Below are positions 38,129 to 47,041 of a DNA stretch of 64,000 nt, one piece after another. The position numbers and the translations under genes were made by a program. Position 1 is the stretch's first letter, and every line of letters begins with the position of its first letter. The DNA is from Planctomonas sp. JC2975 (GTDB taxonomy: Bacteria > Actinomycetota > Actinomycetes > Actinomycetales > Microbacteriaceae). The notes below the pieces were generated by a model, which saw only the letters and a list, made by a program, of their open reading frames with translations, was not told where the DNA came from and did no database searches. The stretch lies in assembly GCF_012985205.1 (NCBI RefSeq), contig NZ_JABEKS010000001.1, positions 124,001-188,000 on the forward strand, read 5' to 3'.

Positions 38129-38599
38129 ATGTTCTGCCCCTTCTGCCGCCATCCGGACTCGCGCGTCGTCGACTCCCGCACCTCGGACGACGGGCTCTCG
38201 ATCAGGCGACGACGCCAGTGCCCGGAATGCGGCAGACGCTTCTCGACCATCGAGACGGCGAGCCTCAACGTCATCAAGCGGAGCGGCGTCGCCGAGCCGT
38301 TCAGCCGCGAGAAGATCATGTCCGGTGTGCGCAAGGCCTGCCAGGGCAGACCCGTGACGGACACGGATCTCGCACTCCTCGCCCAGAAAGTAGAGGAGTC
38401 GGTCCGCGCGACCGGCGTGTCCCAGATCGACGCCAATGAGATCGGACTCGCCGTGCTGCCGCCGCTTCGCGAACTGGACGAGGTCGCCTACCTGCGCTTC
38501 GCCAGCGTCTACCAGGCATTCGACTCGCTCGACGACTTCGAAGCCGCCATCACGACGTTGCGCGAGGAGCACCACGGCCGACCGGCCGGCATCGAGTAG
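38129..38599 (+). CDS. nrdR: ribonucleotide reductase repressor NrdR
   Basis: A 156-residue nucleotide-sensing repressor of nrd operons. The N-terminal zinc ribbon has [17 protein letters not shown] and [12 protein letters not shown] (four cysteines), then an ATP-cone domain ([20 protein letters not shown] ... KACQGRPV). It binds NrdR boxes when loaded with ATP/dATP. A -10-like TAGCCT is nine bases before the ATG. The target nrd genes are not in this window. Confidence 0.96.
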   Translation: MFCPFCRHPDSRVVDSRTSDDGLSIRRRRQCPECGRRFSTIETASLNVIKRSGVAEPFSREKIMSGVRKACQGRPVTDTDLALLAQKVEESVRATGVSQIDANEIGLAVLPPLRELDEVAYLRFASVYQAFDSLDDFEAAITTLREEHHGRPAGIE

Positions 38600-38636
38600 C
38601 GACGGGACCGATCGCGGCTGGGGCCACTCTTCCGCT

Positions 38637-38774
38637 CGATCGGCTCGGGGGAGCGAACGCGAGTTCGCTCCCCTCTCGCTTCAATCGCCTCTATCGCGGC
38701 TCCGCCGCTCATAGGCTCAATCGGCTCGGGAGCGCGAACGCGAGTTCGCTCTCCTCTCACCTCAATCGCCTATA
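38637..38774. repeat. two direct copies of a 57-bp hairpin element
   Basis: Copies at 38637-38693 and 38718-38774 (81-bp offset) share the order ATCGGCTCGGG, a GCGAACGCGAGTTCGC core, and TCAATCGCCT. Copy 1 folds into a perfect 11-bp stem (38648-38658 with 38663-38673) around GCGA; copy 2 keeps the same loop and six inner pairs with one mismatch before four more pairs. The pair occupies nearly the whole nrdR-pyrD gap. Confidence 0.8.
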
Positions 38775-38787
38775 GGGTTGCACAGGC

Positions 38788-39825
38788 ATGTATCGCATCC
38801 TGTTCTCGCTCGTCTTCCGGCACATGGACCCCGAACGGGCCCACCATCTCGCGTTCGCGGTGATCCGGATGCTTCCCGCACTCGGCCTGCGCCGCCTCGC
38901 GTCGCGCATCACCATGCCGCGCACGGACCAATCGGTCAGAGCGCTCGGGCTCACCTTCCCGACCCCCTTCGGCGTAGCCGCCGGGTTCGACAAGAACGCC
39001 ACCGCCATCCTCGGACTCGGTGCGCTCGGATTCGGTCACGTCGAGGTCGGCACCGTCACCGCCATCCCGCAGCCCGGCAACCCCCGGCCACGCTTGTTCC
39101 GCCTCATTCCCGACCGCGCGATCATCAATCGCATGGGCTTCAACAACGACGGCGCCCAGGCGGCGGCCGCGCTCGTGGCCAAGGCGCGCACGGCACGGCG
39201 CAGGCCGGTCATCGGCATCAACATCGGCAAGTCGCGCGTCGTCGATGTCGCGGATGCTGTTGCCGACTACCGCACGTCGGCTCGTGCCGCCGCCCCCGTC
39301 GCCGACTACCTCGTGGTGAATGTCAGCTCACCGAACACGCCCGGCCTTCGGGACCTGCAGGCCCTCGACTCGCTTCGTCCGCTGCTCGCGGCGGTCAAGG
39401 AGGAGGCGGGCACAACCCCTCTCCTGGTGAAGATCGCGCCGGATCTCGCAGACGACGACATCCTCGCCATCGCGGAGCTCGTCGGCGGGCTCGGCCTGGA
39501 CGGCATCATCGCGACCAACACGACGATCTCCCGAGATGGACTCGCAACGGACGCGGCGACGGTGCAGGCCGCCGGCGCAGGCGGACTGTCCGGTCGTCCG
39601 CTCGCGCAGCGGTCGATCGAGGTGCTGCGTCTCCTTCGGGCCGCGGTGGCGCCCGAGCTGTGCATCATCTCGGTGGGCGGCGTCGAAACAGCGGACGACG
39701 TGCGCGAACGTCTGGATGCCGGTGCCACCCTCGTGCAGGGCTACTCGGCCTTCATTTATCTGGGTCCGCTGTGGGCACGGTCCATCAACCGCGGCCTCGA
39801 CCGGCTCAGCGCCGCGACCCGCTAG
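38788..39825 (+). CDS. pyrD: dihydroorotate dehydrogenase (quinone), class 2
   Basis: A 345-residue membrane-associated FMN enzyme of pyrimidine synthesis that passes electrons to menaquinone. The class 2 N-terminal helix region (MYRILFSLVFRHMDPERAHHLAF) precedes the barrel; GVAAGFDKNATAI, NRMGFNNDG, the serine-containing NVSSPNTPGLRDLQ, VKIAPDL and GLSGRPL follow. A -10-like TATAGG lies at 38771-38776, just at the end of the second hairpin repeat. It overlaps the convergent RNase HI gene by 4 bp. Confidence 0.95.
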   Translation: MYRILFSLVFRHMDPERAHHLAFAVIRMLPALGLRRLASRITMPRTDQSVRALGLTFPTPFGVAAGFDKNATAILGLGALGFGHVEVGTVTAIPQPGNPRPRLFRLIPDRAIINRMGFNNDGAQAAAALVAKARTARRRPVIGINIGKSRVVDVADAVADYRTSARAAAPVADYLVVNVSSPNTPGLRDLQALDSLRPLLAAVKEEAGTTPLLVKIAPDLADDDILAIAELVGGLGLDGIIATNTTISRDGLATDAATVQAAGAGGLSGRPLAQRSIEVLRLLRAAVAPELCIISVGGVETADDVRERLDAGATLVQGYSAFIYLGPLWARSINRGLDRLSAATR

Positions 39826-40742
39826 TCGGTGGCGGGCGTTCCCTGGTGGAACCGCAGCCGCCAGCGTGGTCCGCTGCGAAGCCACAGCGAACTGCGCAGA
39901 GTCGTACCGCGGGCATCCGTCGTGCGATAGACCAGCTGCATGACCCCGGGCGAGACGAGGTCGACCGAAACGATGTCTGCGATCGTCCCCTCGGTGACGG
40001 GTGAGAGCGCCACCTCGTCCTTCGACCACAGCCGACCGGATCTACCGACCTCGACGAACTCCGGGTGGAGCAGCACACCGATCTCGGCGACGTCCTCGCG
40101 GATGCGTGGATCCAAGAGCGCCCGCTCCTGTCGGAGCACGGTCTCCTCATCCGTCTCATCGAGCGGAAGTTCGTCGAAGAGCGTCGGCGCGGGCGCCTGA
40201 CCGGCATCCGTCATCTCGGGGCGCTGCCCGTGCGTCGGTCCGGCATCCGTCGAGACGATCGAGGTGCCGGAGCGCCGCGTACCGCCCCATCCGGGGCCGC
40301 CGTCGACCGGCGCGCGCTTCTGATACGCGGTCGCGGCGCCGCGCGCCCGCTCGTCGGCAGCCTCGTTGAGCTCGTGACCGTTGTGGCCGCGCACCCACTC
40401 GAACGCATAGTCGCGGCCGGCCAGCGCCGCATCGAGTCGCTTGAGCAGATCCAGGTTCTGCACCGGCGAACCGTCCGCCTTGCGCCAGCCGCGACGCTTC
40501 CACCCCGGCATCCACTTGGTGACGGCATTGATGACGTACTGGCTGTCGCACAGCACGCGCAGGTCGTCGGATTCTCCAGCGGTCGACTCGAAGAGATCGA
40601 TCACAGCCATGAGCTCGCCCATGTTGTTGGTCCCGTGCGGCCATCCGCCGGCCGCCCAGGTGTCGTCGTCGACATACCACGCCCACCCTGCGGGACCGGG
40701 ATTACCCAGAGCTGAGCCGTCGGCCGCGGCGATGATCGTCAT
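39822..40742 (-). CDS. RNase HI fused to a C-terminal DUF4440-like domain
   Basis: A 306-residue two-domain protein. Residues 1-140 are an RNase HI that cleaves RNA in RNA-DNA hybrids: AADGSALGNPGPAGWAW (first Asp), NNMGELMAVIDLF (Glu), LCDSQYVINAVTKW (second Asp), and WVRGHNGHELNEAADERA (His loop and last Asp). After a Gly/Pro/Thr-rich linker, residues about 185-306 (ERALLDPRIREDVAEIGVLL, LHPEFVEVGRSGRLWSKDEV, LVYRTTDARGTTLRSSLWLR) look like the NTF2-type DUF4440 fold. Standard RNase HI is about 155 residues, so the tail is an addition. DUF3043 gene is 15 bp upstream. Confidence 0.88.
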   Translation of the reverse strand: MTIIAAADGSALGNPGPAGWAWYVDDDTWAAGGWPHGTNNMGELMAVIDLFESTAGESDDLRVLCDSQYVINAVTKWMPGWKRRGWRKADGSPVQNLDLLKRLDAALAGRDYAFEWVRGHNGHELNEAADERARGAATAYQKRAPVDGGPGWGGTRRSGTSIVSTDAGPTHGQRPEMTDAGQAPAPTLFDELPLDETDEETVLRQERALLDPRIREDVAEIGVLLHPEFVEVGRSGRLWSKDEVALSPVTEGTIADIVSVDLVSPGVMQLVYRTTDARGTTLRSSLWLRSGPRWRLRFHQGTPATD

Positions 40743-40757
40743 CGGTCGTGGTCCGGG

Positions 40758-41327
40758 CTATGCCGGGTACTGGCCGCGCCTGACCTGCGGCTTCGGCATA
40801 CGGATCATGCGGAACTGCAGGGCCCGCATGACCGCGTACCACGTCAGACCGCGCTCGATCGTGGCGAACTTGCCACGCAGCCGACGCTTCATCGTGAACG
40901 TCATGATCGCGGAGTCGATGATCGCGAGGGCGAAGAACAGCCAGAGCACGATGATGCCGTAGTACTGAAGGGCCGGCACGGGGATGAAGGTCAGCACGAT
41001 GATCACCAGCATCACCGGCATCAGGAACTCGGCAACGGTGTACCGCGCGTCCACGTAGTCGCGGACGAAGCGCCGCTGCGGACCGCGATCGCGTTGCGTC
41101 AGATAGCGCTCGTCGCCGGCGGCCATGCCGACGCGTGCGCGCTCGCGCGCCTCGGCGTTCTTGCCGCGCGCGTCACGCGCCGCCGCCTTGCGGTCGGCCG
41201 GCACCAAGGGGCGCTTCCGCGCTGCCTCGCGTGTGGCACGGCTAGGGGTCGCGTGACCCTTGCCGCTCGTCGGCGTTTGCTCGGCTTCTTCAGCCGGTGT
41301 TGCGGTGGTTTCTGCTCGTTTGGCCAC
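40758..41327 (-). CDS. DUF3043 membrane protein
   Basis: A 189-residue protein with a charged, Ala/Arg/Lys-rich cytosolic head (about 100 residues, ending GDERYLTQRDRGPQRRFVRD), two adjacent membrane helices (EFLMPVMLVIIVLTFIPV and YYGIIVLWLFFALAIIDSAIM), and a basic tail with GLTWYAVMRALQFRMIRMPK. This is the DUF3043 pattern of Actinobacteria, function unknown. The GTG at 41327 is set by CAAGGA eight bases upstream; longer frames are antisense to the M20 gene. It probably forms a two-gene unit with the RNase HI gene and is divergent from the peptidase. Confidence 0.85.
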   Translation of the reverse strand: MAKRAETTATPAEEAEQTPTSGKGHATPSRATREAARKRPLVPADRKAAARDARGKNAEARERARVGMAAGDERYLTQRDRGPQRRFVRDYVDARYTVAEFLMPVMLVIIVLTFIPVPALQYYGIIVLWLFFALAIIDSAIMTFTMKRRLRGKFATIERGLTWYAVMRALQFRMIRMPKPQVRRGQYPA

Positions 41328-41353
41328 GGGAAAGTCCTTGATAGTCGTCCGAT

Positions 41354-41366
41354 TAAGATTACCCGC
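41354..41366 (+). promoter_or_regulatory. -10 element of a candidate leaderless promoter for the M20 peptidase
   Basis: TAAGAT (41354-41359) is seven bases before the ATG at 41367. The stretch around it is the AT-richest in the 39-base divergent gap. Confidence 0.5.
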
Positions 41367-42773
41367 ATGAGCGAAGAGGATCAGCCACAGGCAGACCTGA
41401 CAGTGTCCCTGAGTCGAGCCGTTCAAGACGGAATGCCGCTGGCGGTCGCCGATCTCACCGATCTGGTGCGCATCCCGTCCGTCTCCTGGTCGGCGTTCGA
41501 TCCGGAGAACGTCGCTCGCAGTGCGGATGCTGTCGCCTCGCTCCTGCGCGCACTCGACGTCTTCGACACAGTGGAGATCGCCCAATCGACCATCGGCGAC
41601 GGCGACGAGAAGGGCCGGCCGGCCGTCATCGCTCGCAGGGAGCCCAGGAACGGTGCTCCCACCGTCCTGCTGTATGCGCACCACGACGTCCAGCCGCCTG
41701 GAAAGGACGAAGACTGGGAGACGTCGCCGTTCGAACCGACGGTCCGCGGCGACCGGCTGTACGCACGTGGCGCCGCGGACGACAAGGCGGGCGTGATGGC
41801 CCACGTCGCATCCATCCGTGCACTCACCGCCGTCATCGGCAACGACTTCGACCTCGGCCTCGCGGTCTTCATCGAGGGGGAGGAGGAGTTCGGCTCGCGG
41901 TCGTTCGCGAACTTCCTCGCCGAGCACAAGGCGATGCTCGCCGCCGACGCGATCGTCGTGGCGGACTCCGACAACTGGAGCGTCGACATCCCGGCGCTCA
42001 CCGTGGGGCTCCGCGGCAACGTCACCTTCCGGCTCACGGTGTCCACGCTCGCCCACGCATCCCACTCCGGCATGTACGGCGGGGGAGTGCCGGATGCCAT
42101 GCTCGCCCTCGCGAAGCTGCTCGCGACCCTGCACGACGAGAACGGCTCGGTCGCCGTCGAGGGCATGACGTCGCACGATGCCGAGGTTCCGGAGTTCTCC
42201 GAGGAACAGCTGCGCACGGATGCCGCCGTGCTCGACGGCGTCGCGCTCGTCGGGCGTGGTCCGGTGCTGTCGCGACTCTGGAACCAGCCCACCATCACGG
42301 TCACGGGTATCGATGCGCCGAGCGTGGCCAATGCATCCAACACGCTGCTTCCTTCCGTCGCAGTGCGCATCAGTGCCCGTGTGGCACCAGGACAAGCGGC
42401 GCGCGAGGCGTACGCGGCGCTGGAGCGGCACATCCGCTCGCGCGACGCTTTCGGTGCGCACATCGAGATCGACGAGGTGGACCTCGGCGATCCCTTCCTC
42501 GTCGACACGAGCGGATGGGCGGCCACGGCCGCCAAAGAGGCCATGCGAGACGCGTGGGGTGCCGAACCCGTCGAGACCGGAATCGGCGGCAGCATCCCCT
42601 TCATCGCGGATCTGGTCCGCGAGTTCCCGGATGCGCAGATTCTGGTGACCGGCGTCGAGGATCCCGACACGCGGGCGCACAGCCCGAACGAATCGCTGCA
42701 CCTCGGGGTCTTCCGGCGAGCGATCCTCACCGAATCCCTGCTGCTGGCTCGCCTGAATAAACCAGTCGGCTGA
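41367..42773 (+). CDS. M20-family dipeptidase
   Basis: A 468-residue zinc peptidase of the M20/ArgE/DapE clan. Metal and catalytic residues: LLYAHHDVQPPGKDEDWETS (His and Asp), RLYARGAADDKAGVMAH (bridging Asp), EGEEEFGSRSF (general-base Glu and ligand Glu), and the late AHSPNESLHLGVFRRA (His ligand). A lid/dimerisation domain (about 200-340) includes VSTLAHASHSGMYGG. Such enzymes cleave dipeptides or acyl-amino acids in the cytosol; the substrate is not deducible. The ATG at 41367 is fixed by the TAAGAT box. Confidence 0.9.
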   Translation: MSEEDQPQADLTVSLSRAVQDGMPLAVADLTDLVRIPSVSWSAFDPENVARSADAVASLLRALDVFDTVEIAQSTIGDGDEKGRPAVIARREPRNGAPTVLLYAHHDVQPPGKDEDWETSPFEPTVRGDRLYARGAADDKAGVMAHVASIRALTAVIGNDFDLGLAVFIEGEEEFGSRSFANFLAEHKAMLAADAIVVADSDNWSVDIPALTVGLRGNVTFRLTVSTLAHASHSGMYGGGVPDAMLALAKLLATLHDENGSVAVEGMTSHDAEVPEFSEEQLRTDAAVLDGVALVGRGPVLSRLWNQPTITVTGIDAPSVANASNTLLPSVAVRISARVAPGQAAREAYAALERHIRSRDAFGAHIEIDEVDLGDPFLVDTSGWAATAAKEAMRDAWGAEPVETGIGGSIPFIADLVREFPDAQILVTGVEDPDTRAHSPNESLHLGVFRRAILTESLLLARLNKPVG

Positions 42774-42819
42774 TTTACACTGGGGACAGATTCGACGTTA
42801 TGAAAGAACGAGGCACTCG

Positions 42820-43194
42820 ATGAGCGACACGACTCTCACCGGCACGGGCACCCTCGCCGAGCCCAAGGCTCACGGCGTGCTGCTCACGGATGCCGCGGCC
42901 GGCAAGGTGCGCAGCCTCCTGGAGCAGGAGGGCCGTGACGATCTGCGTCTGCGTCTGGCCGTTCAGCCAGGAGGATGCTCCGGCTTGATCTACCAGCTGT
43001 ACTTCGACGAGCGGTTCATGGACGGCGACGGAACGGTCGACTTCGACGGTGTCGAGGTGATCGTCGACAAGATGAGCGCACCGTACCTCGACGGTGCGAC
43101 GATCGATTTCGAAGACACGATCCAGAAGCAGGGATTCACCATCGACAACCCCAATGCATCGGGTAGTTGCGCGTGCGGAGACAGCTTCCACTGA
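42820..43194 (+). CDS. erpA: ErpA/HesB-type iron-sulfur carrier
   Basis: A 124-residue A-type carrier that delivers Fe-S clusters to apo-proteins. The three cluster cysteines are conserved: QPGGCSGLIYQLYFDE and the C-terminal GSCACGDSFH. Standing just ahead of the cytochrome oxidase genes suits a role in supplying Fe-S enzymes such as the Rieske protein QcrA encoded nearby. A GAACGAGG ribosome site precedes the ATG. A strong terminator (43296-43327) separates it from ctaC. Confidence 0.93.
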   Translation: MSDTTLTGTGTLAEPKAHGVLLTDAAAGKVRSLLEQEGRDDLRLRLAVQPGGCSGLIYQLYFDERFMDGDGTVDFDGVEVIVDKMSAPYLDGATIDFEDTIQKQGFTIDNPNASGSCACGDSFH

Positions 43195-43295
43195 CGCCTC
43201 GGGCAAGCGCAGAACGCGGTTCGTGCTTCCCTGAACCGATCGAACACGTCGAGCGCGGAGCGTGAATACGCGCCTTCACCCCACTTGCTGTTCAC

Positions 43296-43327
43296 GAAAA
43301 GGACCGGCCGATCAGCCGGTCCTTTTC
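43296..43327 (+). terminator. rho-independent terminator after erpA
   Basis: A perfect 13-bp stem (43296-43308 with 43315-43327) encloses the loop CGATCA; the arm GGACCGGC is flanked by AAAA before and TTTT after, so it should act as an intrinsic terminator, in principle in both directions. Confidence 0.85.
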
Positions 43328-43462
43328 GCATCTCCGACCCGCCTCCTGGCGCCACGCGAGAGCGCCTTCGGCACGCACCACCCTCTCGGATGGCGATAGG
43401 CTAGGCGAAGGTCAACGCAGGGTGGATGCCGCTCTGCTCACGATTTACTCGAAAGGTCACCG

Positions 43463-44347
43463 GTGCGTCACAATCGCCGTTTCCGATGGGCTGCAATTCC
43501 GGTCGCAGCTTTAGTCGCTCTGGTTCTGGCCGGTTGCACCCAGTCTCAGTTGAATGGGTTCCTTCCCGGCTTCGACGGCAAGACTCCGGTCACCAACCAC
43601 ACCGAACTCGTCTCCGGGCTCTGGGTCACATCGTGGATCGTGCTCCTGCTGGTCGGACTCCTGGTGTGGGGCCTCATCATCTGGTGCGTCATCGTCTATC
43701 GACGTCGCAAGGGGCAGACGGGCATTCCGGCGCAGCTCCGGTACAACATGCCGATCGAGATCTTCTACACGATCGTGCCGTTCGTGCTGATCATCGGCTT
43801 CTTCGCCTTCACCACGCGTGCCCAGGACACCATCGAGAAGCCATACGCCCACCCCGACATGACCGTGCAGGTGTATGCCAAGCAGTGGTCGTGGGACTTC
43901 AACTACCTGTCGGACGGCGTGTACGACCCGGGCATCCAGGCGCAGCCCGACGACCAGTCCGGCGCATCGAAGGGGTCGGTCGTCGAGAGCCAGATCCCGA
44001 CCTTGTACCTCCCCGTCGACAAGAAGGTCACGATCAAGCTGAGCTCGCGTGACGTCATCCACTCGTTCTGGGTTCCCGCCTTCCTCTACAAGAAGGACGT
44101 GATTCCGGGGCACACGAACTACATGTACCTGGAGCCCACCAAGGAGGGCACCTACGCGGGCAAGTGCGCCGAGCTCTGCGGTGAGTACCACTCGGCCATG
44201 CTCTTCAACGTCAAGGTGGTCTCCGAGGATGAGTACCAGCAGCACATTCAGGATCTGAAGGACCGTGGATACACCGGAACGCTCGGTTCCGATGTCGACC
44301 GCAATACGAACCTGCCCGGCACCGGCGCACCGAAGAACAACGACTAA
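43463..44347 (+). CDS. ctaC: cytochrome c oxidase subunit II
   Basis: A 294-residue lipoprotein carrying the CuA centre that receives electrons from QcrC. A signal peptide ends in the lipobox LVLAGC (C about residue 27), so LspA should process it. Two membrane helices (WIVLLLVGLLVWGLIIWCVIV and FYTIVPFVLIIGFFAFTT) precede the cupredoxin domain with DVIHSFWVPAF and the CuA motif GKCAELCGEYHSAM. Actinobacterial CtaC has an extra loop near the CuA site (here around GIQAQPDDQSGASKG) that docks to QcrC. GTG start with GAAAGG upstream; 12 bp before ctaD. Confidence 0.95.
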   Translation: MRHNRRFRWAAIPVAALVALVLAGCTQSQLNGFLPGFDGKTPVTNHTELVSGLWVTSWIVLLLVGLLVWGLIIWCVIVYRRRKGQTGIPAQLRYNMPIEIFYTIVPFVLIIGFFAFTTRAQDTIEKPYAHPDMTVQVYAKQWSWDFNYLSDGVYDPGIQAQPDDQSGASKGSVVESQIPTLYLPVDKKVTIKLSSRDVIHSFWVPAFLYKKDVIPGHTNYMYLEPTKEGTYAGKCAELCGEYHSAMLFNVKVVSEDEYQQHIQDLKDRGYTGTLGSDVDRNTNLPGTGAPKNND

Positions 44348-44359
44348 GGCACGCGGAGA

Positions 44360-46099
44360 ATGAGTACTACCACAGCACCTGCTCCTTCGACGGTCACGCC
44401 GTCGCCGACCACTCAGATTCTCGGTGCGACGAAGATTCATCGCAAGGGCAACATCCTGGTCAACTGGATCACCTCGACGGATCACAAGACCATCGGGTAC
44501 ATGTACCTGATCACGTCGTTCGTGTACTTCTGCATCGGCGGCATCATGGCGCTGATCATCCGCGCTCAGCTGTTCGAGCCCGGTCTCGAGGTCGTCCAGA
44601 CCCGTGAGCAGTACAACCAGCTGTTCACGATGCACGGCACGATCATGCTGCTGATGTTCGCGACGCCGCTCTTCGCCGGATTCGTGAACGTGATCATGCC
44701 GCTGCAGATCGGTGCTCCCGACGTGGCGTTCCCGCGTCTGAACGCCTTCGCCTACTGGTTGTACAACTTCGGATCGCTCATCGCCGTCGCCGGATTCCTC
44801 ACCCCGCAGGGTGCCGCGTCGTTCGGCTGGTTCGCGTATCAGCCTCTGGCGTCGACGACGTTCTCACCGGGGCTCGGCGGCAACATGTGGATGCTCGGCC
44901 TCGGAATCTCCGGTTTCGGAACCATCCTCGGTGCGGTGAACTTCATCACGACGATCATCACGCTGCGCGCTCCCGGTATGACCATGTTCCGCATGCCGAT
45001 CTTCACCTGGAATGCGCTCGTCACGTCGATCCTCGTTCTGATGGCATTCCCGGTTCTCGCGGCCGCCATCTTCGCTGCAGCCGCGGACCGCATACTCGGT
45101 GCCCACGTCTTCGATGCTGCCAATGGCGGTGCGATCCTCTGGCAGCACCTGTTCTGGTTCTTCGGCCATCCCGAGGTGTACATCATCGCGTTGCCGTTCT
45201 TCGGAATCGTGTCAGAGGTGTTCCCTGTCTTCAGCCGTAAGCCGGTCTTCGGATACAAGACGCTGGTCTACGCGACGATCTCGATCGCTGCGCTGTCCGT
45301 CACGGTGTGGGCGCACCACATGTACGTCACGGGAATGGTGCTCCTGCCGTTCTTCTCCCTGATGACCATGCTCATCGCGGTCCCGACGGGCGTGAAGATC
45401 TTCAACTGGATCGGCACCATGTGGCGCGGTTCCATCACGTTCGAGTCTCCGATGCTGTGGGCGATCGGATTCCTCGTGACATTCACCTTCGGTGGCCTCA
45501 CGGGTGTGATCCTGGCCTCTCCGCCGCTCGACTTCCACGTCTCCGACTCCTACTTCGTCGTGGCGCACTTCCACTACGTGGTGTTCGGAACGGTCGTGTT
45601 CGCGATGTTCTCCGGCTTCTACTTCTGGTGGCCGAAGTGGACCGGAAAAATGCTCAACGACAAGCTGGGCAAGTGGCACTTCTGGCTGCTGTTCATCGGG
45701 TTCCACACCACGTTCCTGATCCAGCACTGGCTGGGCGTCATCGGCATGCCGCGTCGCTACTACACGTATCTGCCGCAAGACGGATTCACGTGGATGAACC
45801 AGGTCTCCACCTTCGGTGCCGCGCTCCTGGCGATCTCCATGATCCCGTTCCTTCTGAACGTGTACATCACCGCACGTTCGGGAGCGAAGGTGACAGTGAA
45901 CGACCCCTGGGGCTACGGACGCTCGCTCGAGTGGGCGACCAGCTGCCCGCCGCCGCGACACAACTTCACGTCGATCCCGCGTATCCGTAGCGAGTCGCCG
46001 GCGTTCGACCTGAACCATCCGGAGGTGGGAGTGCCGGTGGCTATCGGCGCCGGTGCCTCGACAACATCCGTTGGTGTCGACTCTGCAGAGGTGAAGTAG
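44360..46099 (+). CDS. ctaD: cytochrome c oxidase subunit I
   Basis: A 579-residue, twelve-helix heme-copper oxidase subunit that holds heme a and the heme a3-CuB site where O2 is reduced. Visible: the low-spin heme His in [14 protein letters not shown], the CuB/Tyr crosslink motif [29 protein letters not shown] with the two CuB histidines, and [12 protein letters not shown] with the a3 and a ligands. It is an A-type aa3 oxidase. It lies 12 bp after ctaC and 1 bp before ctaF. Confidence 0.97.
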   Translation: MSTTTAPAPSTVTPSPTTQILGATKIHRKGNILVNWITSTDHKTIGYMYLITSFVYFCIGGIMALIIRAQLFEPGLEVVQTREQYNQLFTMHGTIMLLMFATPLFAGFVNVIMPLQIGAPDVAFPRLNAFAYWLYNFGSLIAVAGFLTPQGAASFGWFAYQPLASTTFSPGLGGNMWMLGLGISGFGTILGAVNFITTIITLRAPGMTMFRMPIFTWNALVTSILVLMAFPVLAAAIFAAAADRILGAHVFDAANGGAILWQHLFWFFGHPEVYIIALPFFGIVSEVFPVFSRKPVFGYKTLVYATISIAALSVTVWAHHMYVTGMVLLPFFSLMTMLIAVPTGVKIFNWIGTMWRGSITFESPMLWAIGFLVTFTFGGLTGVILASPPLDFHVSDSYFVVAHFHYVVFGTVVFAMFSGFYFWWPKWTGKMLNDKLGKWHFWLLFIGFHTTFLIQHWLGVIGMPRRYYTYLPQDGFTWMNQVSTFGAALLAISMIPFLLNVYITARSGAKVTVNDPWGYGRSLEWATSCPPPRHNFTSIPRIRSESPAFDLNHPEVGVPVAIGAGASTTSVGVDSAEVK

Positions 46100-46100
46100 C

Positions 46101-46526
46101 ATGCGCGTCAGCGCGACAGTTTTCTGGATCATCGCGATCTTCTTCTGGATAGTTGCGATCGCGTACACCGTGTGGGCGTGGTTCTACTATCCGAACCATG
46201 AGATCGAGCCTGTCGGCACGGTGGCTCTGACACTGACCGGCATCCTCGGTGCCTTCATCGCCTTCTTCCTCGGTCGCACGCATGCCACGCAGGGTGGCGT
46301 GGAGCTTCCGGAAGATCGTCTGGACGCCAATATCGATGACGGCGATCCCGAGCTCGGGCACTTCAGCCCGTGGAGCTGGTGGCCGTTCATGCTTGGTCTG
46401 TCTGTCGCGCTCGGCGCCCTCGGTATCGCGGTCGGATGGTGGATCGTTCCGATCGGCGGCGCTCTCGCCGCGGTGAGCCTCGTCGGATGGGTCTACGAGT
46501 ACTACAGGGGCTACTTCGCCCGCTGA
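46101..46526 (+). CDS. ctaF: cytochrome c oxidase subunit IV, actinobacterial type
   Basis: A 141-residue membrane protein with four helices (FWIIAIFFWIVAIAYTVWAW, TVALTLTGILGAFIAFFLG, WWPFMLGLSVALGALGIAVG, IGGALAAVSLVGWVYEYY), the pattern of CtaF in Actinobacteria, where it stabilises the bc1-aa3 supercomplex. No catalytic residues. It begins directly after the ctaD stop and ends the operon at the strong hairpin terminator that follows. Confidence 0.92.
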   Translation: MRVSATVFWIIAIFFWIVAIAYTVWAWFYYPNHEIEPVGTVALTLTGILGAFIAFFLGRTHATQGGVELPEDRLDANIDDGDPELGHFSPWSWWPFMLGLSVALGALGIAVGWWIVPIGGALAAVSLVGWVYEYYRGYFAR

Positions 46527-46546
46527 TCCCACAGCTTGCTTCAACG

Positions 46547-46587
46547 AAAGGAAGGCGCGCCATCTGCATGGCGCGCCTTCCTTTTTG
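46547..46587 (+). terminator. strong bidirectional-type terminator after ctaCDF
   Basis: A perfect 17-bp stem (46547-46563 with 46568-46584) encloses the loop CTGC; the sense arm ends in CCTTCCTTTTT and the opposite arm starts with AAAGG, so it can terminate either strand. Confidence 0.92.
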
Positions 46588-47041
46588 CTTATGTCTCGTC
46601 GTGCGTAATGGCCTGTCCGTGGCAGGTTGTTCTCCCGACCGGAATGCTATGTCTGGCCGCATCGATGCCGTTGTGGGATCGCCACAGGAGAGCGTCCCGC
46701 GAGTTTCCTAGGTCCGAGTGGTCGGCGTGCCGAGTCACATGGGGGCTGCACGACGCTCAACCAAGCGTAAGTGCAAGGAAGGCGAGTGCTTCTTCGGTTC
46801 GCTACAGGCACGTCGTCCAATGGCAGTAGAGCGACCGTGTGCGGTTGCCGTACAGGCCGTACAGGCCGTACACAGCGACCGTTGCGCAGGGTTGCTTCGG
46901 TCACACATGGAGTGATCGATGGATGATCCGGGCTATGGTGGGCTGCTCATAGAGCCCGTCCCTGTCACCGTGGAGTTGCCGGGCCAGTGCGGTCGCACTG
47001 CGCGACGTCGCACGGGCGTCCGTGCGCGGGCGACCTGCCGA
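46588..47041. other. 454-bp gap with no gene; contains a 9-bp triple repeat
   Basis: No credible coding region, tRNA or operator is visible between the ctaF terminator and the end of the RlmA-type gene. The only structure is GCCGTACAG repeated three times in tandem at 46847-46873 (the last copy ends in C). Confidence 0.6.

Noticed and set aside
41328-42701. Upstream extension of the DUF3043 gene, antisense to the M20 peptidase
   Set aside because: The CAAGGA ribosome site and the start of family similarity place the DUF3043 start at 41327.
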